Part shown: positions 54,375 to 62,697 of the stretch, one piece after another
How positions within the stretch are numbered: the stretch's first letter is position 1
Layout of the letters: each line of letters starts with the position of its first letter
Assembly (NCBI GenBank): GCA_012960035.1
Contig: DUBZ01000085.1
Coordinates: 1-64,000, forward strand
DNA from: Myxococcales bacterium
GTDB lineage: Bacteria; Myxococcota_A; UBA9160; UBA4427
Reading direction: 5' to 3'
Length of the DNA stretch: 64,000 bases
Position numbers and translations under genes: made by a program
Notes under the pieces: generated by a model
Told to the model about the DNA's origin: nothing
The model's input: the letters and a program-made list of their open reading frames with translations, nothing else
The model's database searches: none

Positions 54375-57086
54375 CTATGGCAAGCCCGGAGGCGTCCAAC
54401 TTCCATCTTCGTCTGCGTCAACGAATATCGGATTCGTGAACGCGAGCGGCGTAAATTCAGGGAGAACCTCGGCATAGTCGCCACCCGCCACACCCTCGAC
54501 CTCGACGACGATGAACGCGTCCGCGGCAAATTCCAAGGCCACGAGTTCGGCTCGCATGCTTGGTTCGTCGATCGCGCGTTCAATTTCGAGACGGCCATCC
54601 ACGTAGATGCGCAGGATCGAGACCGGAACCCAAGGTGCTGAACGAACATTGATGCTCAACTTGCCCCGGCTCCCCGAAAATTGATCGCCGGGCCCGGCGC
54701 CTTCGAGGTTGACGTCGAGGAGCGGTCCCGTGGTTCCGTAGAGGTGCCCGCGCCGAACCGCACCGTAGAAACCGTTTTGGTCGAACTGTTCGATTCCGCG
54801 GTCTTCGAATCGGACATACGTGCGGGGCACAGCAACTACGCTGCTCAGTTGATGCGAGTCACTATTCGCCATGCCGCTGATACGATGTCCTTGGGCAAGT
54901 AACGAAAACCAGTCGCGAAGGACAGCGCGGTAATTTGCGGTCGCGTTGCCGTTCATGAGTTCCATCGCGTCGAAGTCGATGTCGCGGATGCCGCTTATCG
55001 GGTCGGCTTCGATCAGACTTTTGTTTGCGTCGGAATCAAGGGGCTGGTCGGGGTCAAACGGAGTGCCCATGACGGACAAGTGCCCAAAGAAGGCATCGAC
55101 ATCCGGGGGGTCGGAAACGTCGCGGGGATGGTTGAGTTGCACGATCGGGGCATCGGGCAGGGCGCGGGTGCGTGCGATGATCTCGCGCAACCGCAGGCCT
55201 TCATCTTGGATCGCCCCGCCGCGGTTCAAGTCGGGGCGATAGGGGTACGGGTAGACGTTTAAGTGGCCCGTTGTGTAGGGGTTGCGGGGGGTAGGGGAGA
55301 TCGTGGTGACCTCGAGCCCGCCCAGTGCGGTGATTCGGTCGCCGAAGGCCGCGTCGTCGAGCATTCCCGCGACGTCACCCACGGCATCGTGTTCAGTTGC
55401 GACGAGAACCTCGGCGCCTTCGGCAACGAACGATCGCAGCCGTGCAGCTGGAGCGAGGGTTGAATCAAAACTCACGGCCGTGTGGACGTGAAAGTCGGCG
55501 CTGATCCAGCCCGTGGTTTCAAAGAGGCGCGTGGGTTGGTCGATGTCGAGGGACAGGGTCTGGCCTGCAGCGATTTCGATCTTTGTTTTTGTGAGAGAAA
55601 ATTCGGGACCGCGGGTTGCGTACACCTGATACTTCCCCGGTGCGATATCCACGAAAGTGGGGTCGAGCCCTTCACCCGAAAGATGGACGTCGCTTGTCGC
55701 GTGGCTGTTCAGTTTGGGTTTTCCGCCCAGGGTCAAGCCCGTGAGGTCGTTGCCAAATATTGGATCGGGGGTATCTCCCCGGCCGCGAAACACCAGACGC
55801 ATCGGGTTTCCTGAAGGGAGTTGGACTCGACCCGACTTCGAAAACACGACCGCGCCGAGTTCAACCGACTGTCCTTCACGGGACAAGTCGACCTCGCGCA
55901 CGAGGCGGCGGCCGGCGGAAGCGATGAACTCGAAACGGTACTTGCCACGGGGAACGTGGAAGGAGAGCCTTCCGTTTGCATCCGGGCGCGCCATCGTGAT
56001 GTGCGACCCGTCTTGGTCTCCCGCACGAAAAACATGGACGCGGATGTCGATGTCCGCTGTGGTGCCGGTGACATGAACCGATCCTCCTCCGCTCCCGACG
56101 TCTCGATATAGTCGATCGGTCAGCGATGCCACGTCGCCGCGGGTTGAGAGCCAGATTTCTCGGCGCAGTTCAATACTCTCACCCAATGGCACGTCGTTGA
56201 CGAGTAGCGCCAATGCGTTGAGGAGGCCCGGCTCGTCACCGGGGAACCAGGCGGGCTGCGTGCCAAAGTGCACGGCGCTCATGGATGAAAAACCGATCGA
56301 GTGTGCGTTCAGCGGTTCCGTACCTTTCTCATTCGTCGCCACACTTTCGCGTACACGATAGAGATAAGAGATCGGAGGGCCCTGATCGTCGCTTCCGACG
56401 AGGACGATCCCTTGAGCCGTGCGAATCGCGCTTGCGATTTCGAGGTAACCGGACTTTGTTCGCGAAGTGTGGCGAAAGCCGGAGTAGGCCCCCCCGTCGT
56501 TTACCATGAAGTTTCGCAACGAACTCACGGCGTGCACCAAAATGTCAGTGATCGAAAAGATCCGCGCGCCTGCTTGTTTGCGCGTGACGGTGGTTCGCAC
56601 TTCAAGACGCGTGGGTTGTTCGTTGTCGACGACGTACCGGGTCGTGAGTTCGAGACCGGCGTCGGAGGCCCGGGTGATGATTTGCGCACCGCGTGGATGG
56701 ACCTGCGCTTCGATATCAACGATCCGAAACATTTCGTCCCGGCTCAGGTTGTACAAAGGTTCGAGCGCGATCCATTGATCGTCGTCGCGGCCGCAATGTC
56801 CGAGGTCTACGAGGTAGCCGCCGCCCGGCACGAGCTGCCCGTGGTGTTCGGTGCCTTGAATCGCCGCACACAGGGTGCCGTTGGAAAGGTGCCAGTCACC
56901 CAACCCTGCAATCGCGTCGCTCCCGCGAACACGCAGGGGCTCGGTGGTGTCGGGGGTGATCCGACCGGCATGGAACGCGGCCGGCTGCGCATAGGCGGAG
57001 CTTGCCCAAGCGATGCACAGCCATAGCGCTACACCGACCCAGGACCGGTCTAAACGAAGAACGAATTGTTTTCCCAGGTGCCTCAC
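54375..57086 (-). CDS. Large secreted PHP-domain metallohydrolase
   Basis: 903 residues from a GTG at 57086 overlapping the crotonase stop (GTGA). The start gives a clean signal peptide, WVGVALWLCIAWASSAYA. The first ~600 residues are beta-rich, with carbohydrate-binding-like and carboxypeptidase-regulatory-like segments (DANGRLSFHVPRGKYRFEF). A PHP domain follows with DFHVHTAVSFDS, ATEHDAVGD, LNHPRD and SDSH as metal ligands. PHP enzymes are phosphoesterases; secreted versions with such N-terminal modules have no defined substrate that I know of. Confidence 0.85.
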   Translation of the reverse strand: MRHLGKQFVLRLDRSWVGVALWLCIAWASSAYAQPAAFHAGRITPDTTEPLRVRGSDAIAGLGDWHLSNGTLCAAIQGTEHHGQLVPGGGYLVDLGHCGRDDDQWIALEPLYNLSRDEMFRIVDIEAQVHPRGAQIITRASDAGLELTTRYVVDNEQPTRLEVRTTVTRKQAGARIFSITDILVHAVSSLRNFMVNDGGAYSGFRHTSRTKSGYLEIASAIRTAQGIVLVGSDDQGPPISYLYRVRESVATNEKGTEPLNAHSIGFSSMSAVHFGTQPAWFPGDEPGLLNALALLVNDVPLGESIELRREIWLSTRGDVASLTDRLYRDVGSGGGSVHVTGTTADIDIRVHVFRAGDQDGSHITMARPDANGRLSFHVPRGKYRFEFIASAGRRLVREVDLSREGQSVELGAVVFSKSGRVQLPSGNPMRLVFRGRGDTPDPIFGNDLTGLTLGGKPKLNSHATSDVHLSGEGLDPTFVDIAPGKYQVYATRGPEFSLTKTKIEIAAGQTLSLDIDQPTRLFETTGWISADFHVHTAVSFDSTLAPAARLRSFVAEGAEVLVATEHDAVGDVAGMLDDAAFGDRITALGGLEVTTISPTPRNPYTTGHLNVYPYPYRPDLNRGGAIQDEGLRLREIIARTRALPDAPIVQLNHPRDVSDPPDVDAFFGHLSVMGTPFDPDQPLDSDANKSLIEADPISGIRDIDFDAMELMNGNATANYRAVLRDWFSLLAQGHRISGMANSDSHQLSSVVAVPRTYVRFEDRGIEQFDQNGFYGAVRRGHLYGTTGPLLDVNLEGAGPGDQFSGSRGKLSINVRSAPWVPVSILRIYVDGRLEIERAIDEPSMRAELVALEFAADAFIVVEVEGVAGGDYAEVLPEFTPLAFTNPIFVDADEDGSWTPPGLP

Positions 57087-57904
57087 ACGCCGCGGTAGTT
57101 CGGTCGACGCTTTTCGAGAAACGCCGCGGTGCCTTCCCGGGCGTCGTCCGTCATCGCGCTCATCACCGCGGCAACGCCTTCGTATCGCAACGTGTCTTCT
57201 AACGTCGAATTCAGCGACTTGTAGATGAAGTGACGCGCCAGGTCGATTGCGACACTCGGTCCGCGCGCAAGCTTCTTCGCGTAGTCCATCGCCGCCGCGA
57301 GAGCCTGTCCTTCTTCGACGAGTTCGTCGATGAGGCCTTCCTTGTAACATTCGTCCGCTTCAAGGATGCGGCCCGTGGTAATCATGTTGAGGGCGACGGG
57401 CAAGCGCGCGACCCGAGGAAGGAAGTACGAGATGCCGCAGTCCGGGGCGAAACCGAGGCGCACCATGGCTGCGCTCATGCGCGTCGTCTTGGAGCCAAAG
57501 CGTCGATCGCATGCGAGGGCGTAGGCGAGACCCGCACCCATGCAGGGGCCTTCGATCGCCGCGATCACGGGTTTGTCGACGTCGATGATCATGCGGGTGA
57601 ATTCCGCGAACATGCCGGCCGGGTGCTTGCGTTGGAAACGTTCGAGGGGCTCATCGGAAAGACCCGGAATCGGGCGCGCCGCGTTGCCGCTCAAAAACTC
57701 GGCGTCTCCACCGGACGAGAACGCACCGCCGGCTCCCGTCAACACGATCACGCGGACTTCGTCATTGGTGCGAAGCTCGGAAAGCAAAGCCGCCATGGCC
57801 TGACACAGTTCCCAGTTGACCGCGTTCAGGCGGTCGGGTCGGTCGATCGTAAGAACGCCGATGCCTTCTTTGATTTCGAAAGTGAACTGGTCTTGAACAT
57901 CCAT
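57083..57904 (-). CDS. Crotonase-family protein, PaaG-like isomerase type
   Basis: 273 residues. VIVLTGAGGAFSSGGD and AIEGPCMGAGLAYALACD define the fold. Both hydratase glutamates are replaced: the first by Ala (GLAYALACD) and the second by Met (RMSAAMVRLGF). An aspartate occurs in FAPDCGISYFLPR, the position used by PaaG-type isomerases. It is more likely an isomerase or lyase than a hydratase. Overlaps the start of the secreted PHP gene by 4 nt, an odd pairing of a cytoplasmic and a secreted enzyme. Confidence 0.88.
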   Translation of the reverse strand: MDVQDQFTFEIKEGIGVLTIDRPDRLNAVNWELCQAMAALLSELRTNDEVRVIVLTGAGGAFSSGGDAEFLSGNAARPIPGLSDEPLERFQRKHPAGMFAEFTRMIIDVDKPVIAAIEGPCMGAGLAYALACDRRFGSKTTRMSAAMVRLGFAPDCGISYFLPRVARLPVALNMITTGRILEADECYKEGLIDELVEEGQALAAAMDYAKKLARGPSVAIDLARHFIYKSLNSTLEDTLRYEGVAAVMSAMTDDAREGTAAFLEKRRPNYRGV

Positions 57905-58003
57905 GGTATTGCTCCCTCGTATGGCTTCGTGTGTCTTGCAATGATTGAGATGAGACTGTGCGTCGGCGGGGTCGTTTGGTTCTGACTTTGCTCTAACCGT
58001 TCC

Positions 58004-59071
58004 TTAACCGTTCTTTAGGGCTGCAATCGTCGATCGGACAAAGTCTTCATCCGCCCGGGCATCCGGCGGCAGGTCGAGGAGCACCGTATCGAAGATTCCT
58101 TCGCATCGCGCCCGGCACTTGTCGGGAAAGTCATCCCAGGTGCTCACGATCGCCCACTCGTCGAGCATGTCGTCGCTGATACACTTGTGCAGCTCGTCCC
58201 ACTTGCCTTGGCGCGTCATGCCGTGAAGCTCGGCCGCGGTGTCCATCCAGCCGTGGTGCTCCAGTACCGAGTGGTAGGTCGGCGTGGAGGCATAAAAGGC
58301 GATGTGTTGCTTCTGGTCTTCCATCGCGGCCCGAAGGCTGGCTTCGTCCTTCGCCAGGCAAAGGAACGGGGCACCCACCATGTCCACGTCAGAAGCTTTG
58401 CGCCCGGCTTTTTCCGCGCCCTTCGCGACGGCGGGCATCACGCATTTGTGGGTGAAGTCGAATGTCGAAATGGGGTGCAGCCGCAATCCATCGCAGAGTT
58501 CCCCGGCAAGACCCGCCATATAGGTATTCACGGCGGCGATCAGGATTTCTGGCGGTGCAAAATCGATCGGACCCGGATTGAAGAACGGGTTCATCATCGA
58601 AAAGTTGTAGTGCTCGCCCTCGTAGTAGCGCGGCTCTTTGCCCGCAAACGTGTCGAACATGGCGCGCATGCATTCGAGGTACTCGCGCATGCGCGGGCCC
58701 GGCGCGCTTGTCCAAGGTGTTGCGTAGCGGCGAGCGACATGGGCTTTGACTTGGGTTCCGAGTCCAAGGCGAAAGCGCCCGCCAGACAACTGCTGCAGGT
58801 CCCAGGCAATCTGTGCGGTCACCATCGGGCTGCGGGGGAAGGCGATCGCAACATTGGTTCCGATCGAGATGCGTTCGGTGTGTTCAGCGATCAACGGAAT
58901 CGGAAGAAAAGGGTCGTGTCCCGCTTCCGGTGTCGTCACGCCGTCGAAGCCAAGTGCTTCCATGCGTTTCGAGACATCGGAGATGTGGCGAATGTTCGTG
59001 ACAGGTTGTCCCTTGCCTTTGTATTGGTCGGTGTCCGGACCGAGGATTACGGTTTCGACTTTCATGGCCAT
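58004..59071 (-). CDS. LLM-class flavin/F420-dependent oxidoreductase
   Basis: 355 residues; GAGG precedes the ATG at 59071. Features: MEALGFDGVTTPEAGHDPF, GTNVAIAFPRSPM, WDLQQLSGGRFRLGLGTQVK and RRYATPW are strongly conserved in a distinct actinobacterial/proteobacterial F420-related subfamily. PPEILIAAVNTYMAGLAGE is its phosphate-binding part. Longer than the other two LLM proteins here. Role unknown; acyl-CoA or steroid-side-chain metabolism has been suggested for relatives by context only. Confidence 0.88.
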   Translation of the reverse strand: MAMKVETVILGPDTDQYKGKGQPVTNIRHISDVSKRMEALGFDGVTTPEAGHDPFLPIPLIAEHTERISIGTNVAIAFPRSPMVTAQIAWDLQQLSGGRFRLGLGTQVKAHVARRYATPWTSAPGPRMREYLECMRAMFDTFAGKEPRYYEGEHYNFSMMNPFFNPGPIDFAPPEILIAAVNTYMAGLAGELCDGLRLHPISTFDFTHKCVMPAVAKGAEKAGRKASDVDMVGAPFLCLAKDEASLRAAMEDQKQHIAFYASTPTYHSVLEHHGWMDTAAELHGMTRQGKWDELHKCISDDMLDEWAIVSTWDDFPDKCRARCEGIFDTVLLDLPPDARADEDFVRSTIAALKNG

Positions 59072-59176
59072 CGCTTGAACCTCTGGGAATCAATCGCCCC
59101 GAGTGCGGGCGGAACGGATCGGGGTGCGGCAGATCGAGGCCTAGCCGTGGCCCGCAGAGCGACGTGTTCTGCGCCG

Positions 59177-59431
59177 ATGATTATGCGAGAAATTGATCGA
59201 AGGGTCGACACACACGGGCATACGCGAGTGAGCGGCATCGCCTTTACGTTTTCGAACGCGGAGCTGCAGCGGGTTTTCGTGCGCTCGGTGGATGGTAAAA
59301 GCAGCCTTGGTCTGGCGGAGTTCCCTCTGGAAAAAGTGCGGTTGCGCGGGTTCGACTGGGCGAATTCGGGGCGGGTGATTTTGAGCGCCGATGCCCCGGA
59401 TCCGAAAGAGCAGGGCGTGCAGCCGAGGTGA
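59177..59431 (+). CDS. Hypothetical protein (candidate)
   Basis: 84 residues from the ATG at 59177. The frame has coding-like codon use (IAFTFSNAELQRVFVRSVDG), but no recognised motif and only a weak ribosome site. The stop overlaps the GTG of the next small frame (GTGA). It may be part of a short operon leading to the PhyH gene, or one half of a frameshifted gene. Confidence 0.4.
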   Translation: MIMREIDRRVDTHGHTRVSGIAFTFSNAELQRVFVRSVDGKSSLGLAEFPLEKVRLRGFDWANSGRVILSADAPDPKEQGVQPR

Positions 59432-59580
59432 AGTGGGCGGTCGAACAGGGCATCGCGGACCCCGAGCGCGTGGTGACCGGGCTGCGGGGGGCAGACATCT
59501 TGGAGCCGATGGCTCTGCGTTTGGCGGAGCGCTTGCTAATGTCCGGGCTGGTCGGCGAACTATTGCGCGCCGCCTCATGA
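59428..59580 (+). CDS. Hypothetical 50-residue protein (candidate)
   Basis: Starts at a GTG at 59428 that overlaps the previous stop. Sequence VKWAVEQGIADPERVVTGL then a helix with LAERLLMSGLVGELLRAA. Two amphipathic helices with Leu spacing give it protein-like character. It may be the shifted C terminus of the preceding frame. No family recognised. Confidence 0.35.
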   Translation: MKWAVEQGIADPERVVTGLRGADILEPMALRLAERLLMSGLVGELLRAAS

Positions 59581-59598
59581 TCCGGAGTGAATCACGTT

Positions 59599-60402
59599 AT
59601 GCCGTCGAATGGGTTGAGCCAACGCGCCACGGAAGAAGAGCTTGAGCAATACGAACGCGACGGATACTTCGCGCGGACGTCGGTCTTTAATGATGTCGAA
59701 TTGAAGCCCGTGCGCGACGCGGTCGAAACCATTCATCGCAAAATCGAAGAAGGTGCGCGGGCCGACGACGTAGAGCCCCACCGCAAGATCGACGGCAAGC
59801 GGTACCAGAAGATTCTCGGTTCGAGCGTGCAGTGGGAATGGCAAGATGAGTCGACCGAGATCCGAACCATGGAGCCGTATCACCACCACGATGATCGCAT
59901 GAATTGGATGATCGACGACGTCAGGTTATGGGGCCCGGCGCGAGCCATCGTCGGCAGCGAGTCGATCAGTCTGTTTAGCGACAAACTGAATTTCAAGCGG
60001 CAGAACGGTGCACCGTTTCCGTGGCACCAGGACAACCCCTACTGGGCGTTCGAGTGCCAGCACTTGGATCAACTCATAAGCGTCGCGATCGTTCTCGACG
60101 ATTCAACGATCGAGAACGGCTGCCTTTGGTTGATCCCTGGGAGCCACAAGCACGGTGCGCTCGACTGCTTCGAAGATCGCGGGACCGTGGGACGTCTATA
60201 TACCGACATTGATCGCTACGACTTGAACGAGCCCAAGCCGATGGATTTGGCCGCGGGCTCAATCGTGTACTTCCACGGCGACATCGTTCATGGTTCGCAG
60301 GGCAATCGAACTGCGGAAAATCGTCGGCTGCTGCTTTTGACATACCAGCCGGGCGGTATGGCTCGCTGGCAGCGGGACGACATCCGCCCCGTATTTGGCT
60401 GA
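59599..60402 (+). CDS. Phytanoyl-CoA dioxygenase (PhyH) family protein
   Basis: 267 residues from the ATG at 59599 with CGGAG upstream (a GTG at 59587 is also in frame). The 2-oxoglutarate Fe(II) site is intact: His-x-Asp in FPWHQDNPYW, distal His in HGDIVHGS and the 2-oxoglutarate Arg in NRRLLLL. NGCLWLIPGSHKHG is also typical. Hydroxylates a lipid, acyl-CoA or small metabolite; substrate unknown. Ends just before the thioesterase-like gene. Confidence 0.9.
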   Translation: MPSNGLSQRATEEELEQYERDGYFARTSVFNDVELKPVRDAVETIHRKIEEGARADDVEPHRKIDGKRYQKILGSSVQWEWQDESTEIRTMEPYHHHDDRMNWMIDDVRLWGPARAIVGSESISLFSDKLNFKRQNGAPFPWHQDNPYWAFECQHLDQLISVAIVLDDSTIENGCLWLIPGSHKHGALDCFEDRGTVGRLYTDIDRYDLNEPKPMDLAAGSIVYFHGDIVHGSQGNRTAENRRLLLLTYQPGGMARWQRDDIRPVFG

Positions 60403-60463
60403 CAACCAACACGCGGCGATCGCACCTTCTTCCGGTTCGACTCGACGCAAATTCGGAGCCCCG

Positions 60464-60739
60464 ATGGAAGTCGGCGACGACCTCCATCCCGACGATCCGA
60501 ACAACCTTTGCTTCGGATGCGGTCATCACACCCCCCACGGCCTTCTGCTTAAGATCATCTACGTCGGTGGACACAGCGCGGAGGCGAAATGCGAAGCGCC
60601 CGCGTATCTGTGCGGTGCACCGAACGCGGTGCATGGTGGCATCCAGGCCACGCTACTCGACGAGGCCCGCATCCTCGACGTAGCAGCCAACGTGCTCACG
60701 ACTTCGCAAGCGCGTTGGCTTCGACTCGAATCGTCGTAG
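60464..60739 (+). CDS. PaaI-like hotdog thioesterase, apparently truncated
   Basis: 91 residues from the ATG at 60464 (GGAG 8 bases before); an alternative TTG start at 60395 overlaps phyH. The N-terminal CFGCG and the hotdog motif NAVHGGIQATLLDEA are clear. After DEA the expected helix and four-stranded half of a ~150-residue hotdog domain are missing: the chain continues ~25 unrelated residues and stops. Either a frameshift or truncation removed the second half, so activity is doubtful. Confidence 0.65.
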   Translation: MEVGDDLHPDDPNNLCFGCGHHTPHGLLLKIIYVGGHSAEAKCEAPAYLCGAPNAVHGGIQATLLDEARILDVAANVLTTSQARWLRLESS

Positions 60740-60816
60740 CCCAAAATATCGATGCAAACGCCGCAAAGGCTTGACCCTCGCGTCGCTTGTTGAACACTCC
60801 CGAATGGGGGTGGGAT

Positions 60817-61125
60817 ATGGCGGCGAAGAAGACGAAGGCGAAGAAGTCAAAGGCGACCGCGAAAAGAGCGGCCAAGAAAACGGCCAAGAAAACAGCCAAG
60901 AAAACGGTCAAGAAAACGGCCAAGAAAGCTGTGAAGAAGGCGCCAAAGAAAGCCGCCAAAAAGACCGCGAAGAAGACCGCGAAGAAAGCTGCCAAGAAAG
61001 CCTCGACAAAGGCGGCAGCGAAGAAGTCTGCGAAAAAGAAGTCTGCAAAGAAATCGGCCGCGCGATCAGCCGAGAAGGCTTCGAAGTCTAAATCGAAGGC
61101 TTCAAGTAAGAAGCCTGCCCGGCGC
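60817..61125 (+). repeat. Lys/Ala-rich low-complexity coding repeat (Top6B tail)
   Basis: About 100 codons dominated by AAG/AAA and GCC/GCG/ACG. A 12-bp unit coding for AKKT recurs with variation, most regular from about 60865 to 60930. Base content differs sharply from the flanking DNA. The tail lacks acidic residues until residue ~86. Confidence 0.85.
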
Positions 61126-62679
61126 ACCGCATCCGAACTCGCGCTCAAGCAACGCGACATTTCGATTTCGGAGTTCTTTGCGAAGAACCGCCATCTCCTC
61201 GGCTTCGATAACCCGTCGAAAGCATTGCTCACCACGGTCAAGGAAGGTGTCGACAACGCTCTTGATGCCTGTGAAGAGGCAGGCGCTCTGCCGGAAATCG
61301 TTGTGGAGATCAAGCAGCTTTCCGAATCGCGGTTCCGCATCGCGATCCAAGACAACGGCCCAGGGATCGTGCGCGCCCAGGTGCCCAAGATCTTTGGCCG
61401 GCTGCTCTATGGGTCCAAGTTTCATCGCCTGCGCCAGAGTCGGGGACAGCAGGGCATTGGGATCAGTGCCGCGGGAATGTACGGGCTGCTGACAACCGGC
61501 AAGCCAGTTTCCATTTGGACGTCGACGGGCAAACGCAAAAAGGCACACCGGTTCGAGCTCATCATCGACACGCAAAAGAACGAGCCGCGAGTCACCGTTG
61601 ATGAGGTGGTCCAGTGGGACGTTGAGCGCGGCACCCGGGTCGAGATTGAACTCGAGGGCAACTACCGCGGCGGGCAGCATTCGGTCGATTCCTACATTCG
61701 ACAGATCTCGCTTGCGAACCCACACGCGAAACTCACCTACATCCCACCAAAGGCTGAGGCCCATGGCGACTCCCACGAGTTTCCGCGGGTGTCGAACGAC
61801 TTGCCACCAGAAACTGCTGAGGTCAAGCCGCATCCTTACGGGGTCGAACTCGGCGTATTGATGCAGATGCTCCGAGACACAAACGCGCGCAATGTTCGAA
61901 CCTGTCTGCAGGGTGATTTCGCGCGAGTTTCCGCGCGGACGGCAGAAGGAATTTGCAAGGCAGCCGAAGTGAGTTCGAAAAAACGGGCGCGCGACGTTTC
62001 TCGGGACGAAGCCGATCGCATTCACAAGACGATCCAGAAAACTAAGATCATGAACCCGTCGACGGATTGCATCGCCCCGATTGGTGCCGAGTTGATCGAG
62101 AACGCGTTGCGCGCAGAAGTAAACGCCGAGTACTACGCGACCGTGACGCGACGGCCGAGTGTCTATCGCGGCAATCCGTTCCTCGTCGAAGTGGGGCTCG
62201 CCTATGGCGGCGAGATGTTGATGGACCAACCCGTGACGCTTTATCGCTACGCGAACCGGGTGCCACTGCAGTACCAGCAGGGCGGGTGTGCGATCACCAA
62301 GGCGGTCATCGGAACCGATTGGCGTGGTTATCATTTTCAACAACCGCGGGGGGCCATGCCGGTCGGGCCTGCACTGTTGATGGTCCATATCGCGAGTGTG
62401 TGGGTGCCGTTCAACTCCGAGAGCAAAGAGGCGATCGCCCACTATCCCGAGATCATCAAAGAAATCCGGCTCGCGCTGCAAGAATGCGGGCGTCGCGTTG
62501 CGATCCACATTCGCAAGCAGCGACGTGCGGCGGACGAGGCCAAGAAGCGCGCCTATATCGAGCGCTACATCCCGCAACTTGCCATTGGCCTCGAGGAAAT
62601 TCTCGGCTTGAGTGAGCGGCAGACCAACCAAGTCACGAAGAAACTTGAAGACGTCCTTGAACGCAGTCGCAAGCTGTAG
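60817..62679 (+). CDS. top6B: DNA topoisomerase VI subunit B with H1-like N-terminal tail
   Basis: 620 residues from the ATG at 60817 (G-rich site upstream; TTG/ATG 30 nt earlier is possible). Residues 1-~103 are Lys/Ala/Thr repeats (AKKT/AAKK) like histone H1 tails. The GHKL ATPase follows: Glu143 and Asn147 in EGVDNALDA, DNGPGI at ~179-184 and SRGQQGIGISAAG at ~208-220. Then come a helix-two-turn-helix and transducer with IGTDWRGYHF and QPRGAMPVGPALLMVHIASV. The core (~517 residues) matches archaeal Top6B. Together with Top6A it would form an A2B2 type IIB topoisomerase that relaxes and decatenates DNA. Only 18 bases separate it from top6A. Confidence 0.95.
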   Translation: MAAKKTKAKKSKATAKRAAKKTAKKTAKKTVKKTAKKAVKKAPKKAAKKTAKKTAKKAAKKASTKAAAKKSAKKKSAKKSAARSAEKASKSKSKASSKKPARRTASELALKQRDISISEFFAKNRHLLGFDNPSKALLTTVKEGVDNALDACEEAGALPEIVVEIKQLSESRFRIAIQDNGPGIVRAQVPKIFGRLLYGSKFHRLRQSRGQQGIGISAAGMYGLLTTGKPVSIWTSTGKRKKAHRFELIIDTQKNEPRVTVDEVVQWDVERGTRVEIELEGNYRGGQHSVDSYIRQISLANPHAKLTYIPPKAEAHGDSHEFPRVSNDLPPETAEVKPHPYGVELGVLMQMLRDTNARNVRTCLQGDFARVSARTAEGICKAAEVSSKKRARDVSRDEADRIHKTIQKTKIMNPSTDCIAPIGAELIENALRAEVNAEYYATVTRRPSVYRGNPFLVEVGLAYGGEMLMDQPVTLYRYANRVPLQYQQGGCAITKAVIGTDWRGYHFQQPRGAMPVGPALLMVHIASVWVPFNSESKEAIAHYPEIIKEIRLALQECGRRVAIHIRKQRRAADEAKKRAYIERYIPQLAIGLEEILGLSERQTNQVTKKLEDVLERSRKL

Positions 62680-62697
62680 CCGGGGCCGGAGGAATCG

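Noticed and set aside
58187..59176. Upstream extension of the small plus-strand frame through the LLM gene
   Set aside because: Antisense to a well-supported LLM oxidoreductase; only the part after 59177 is intergenic.
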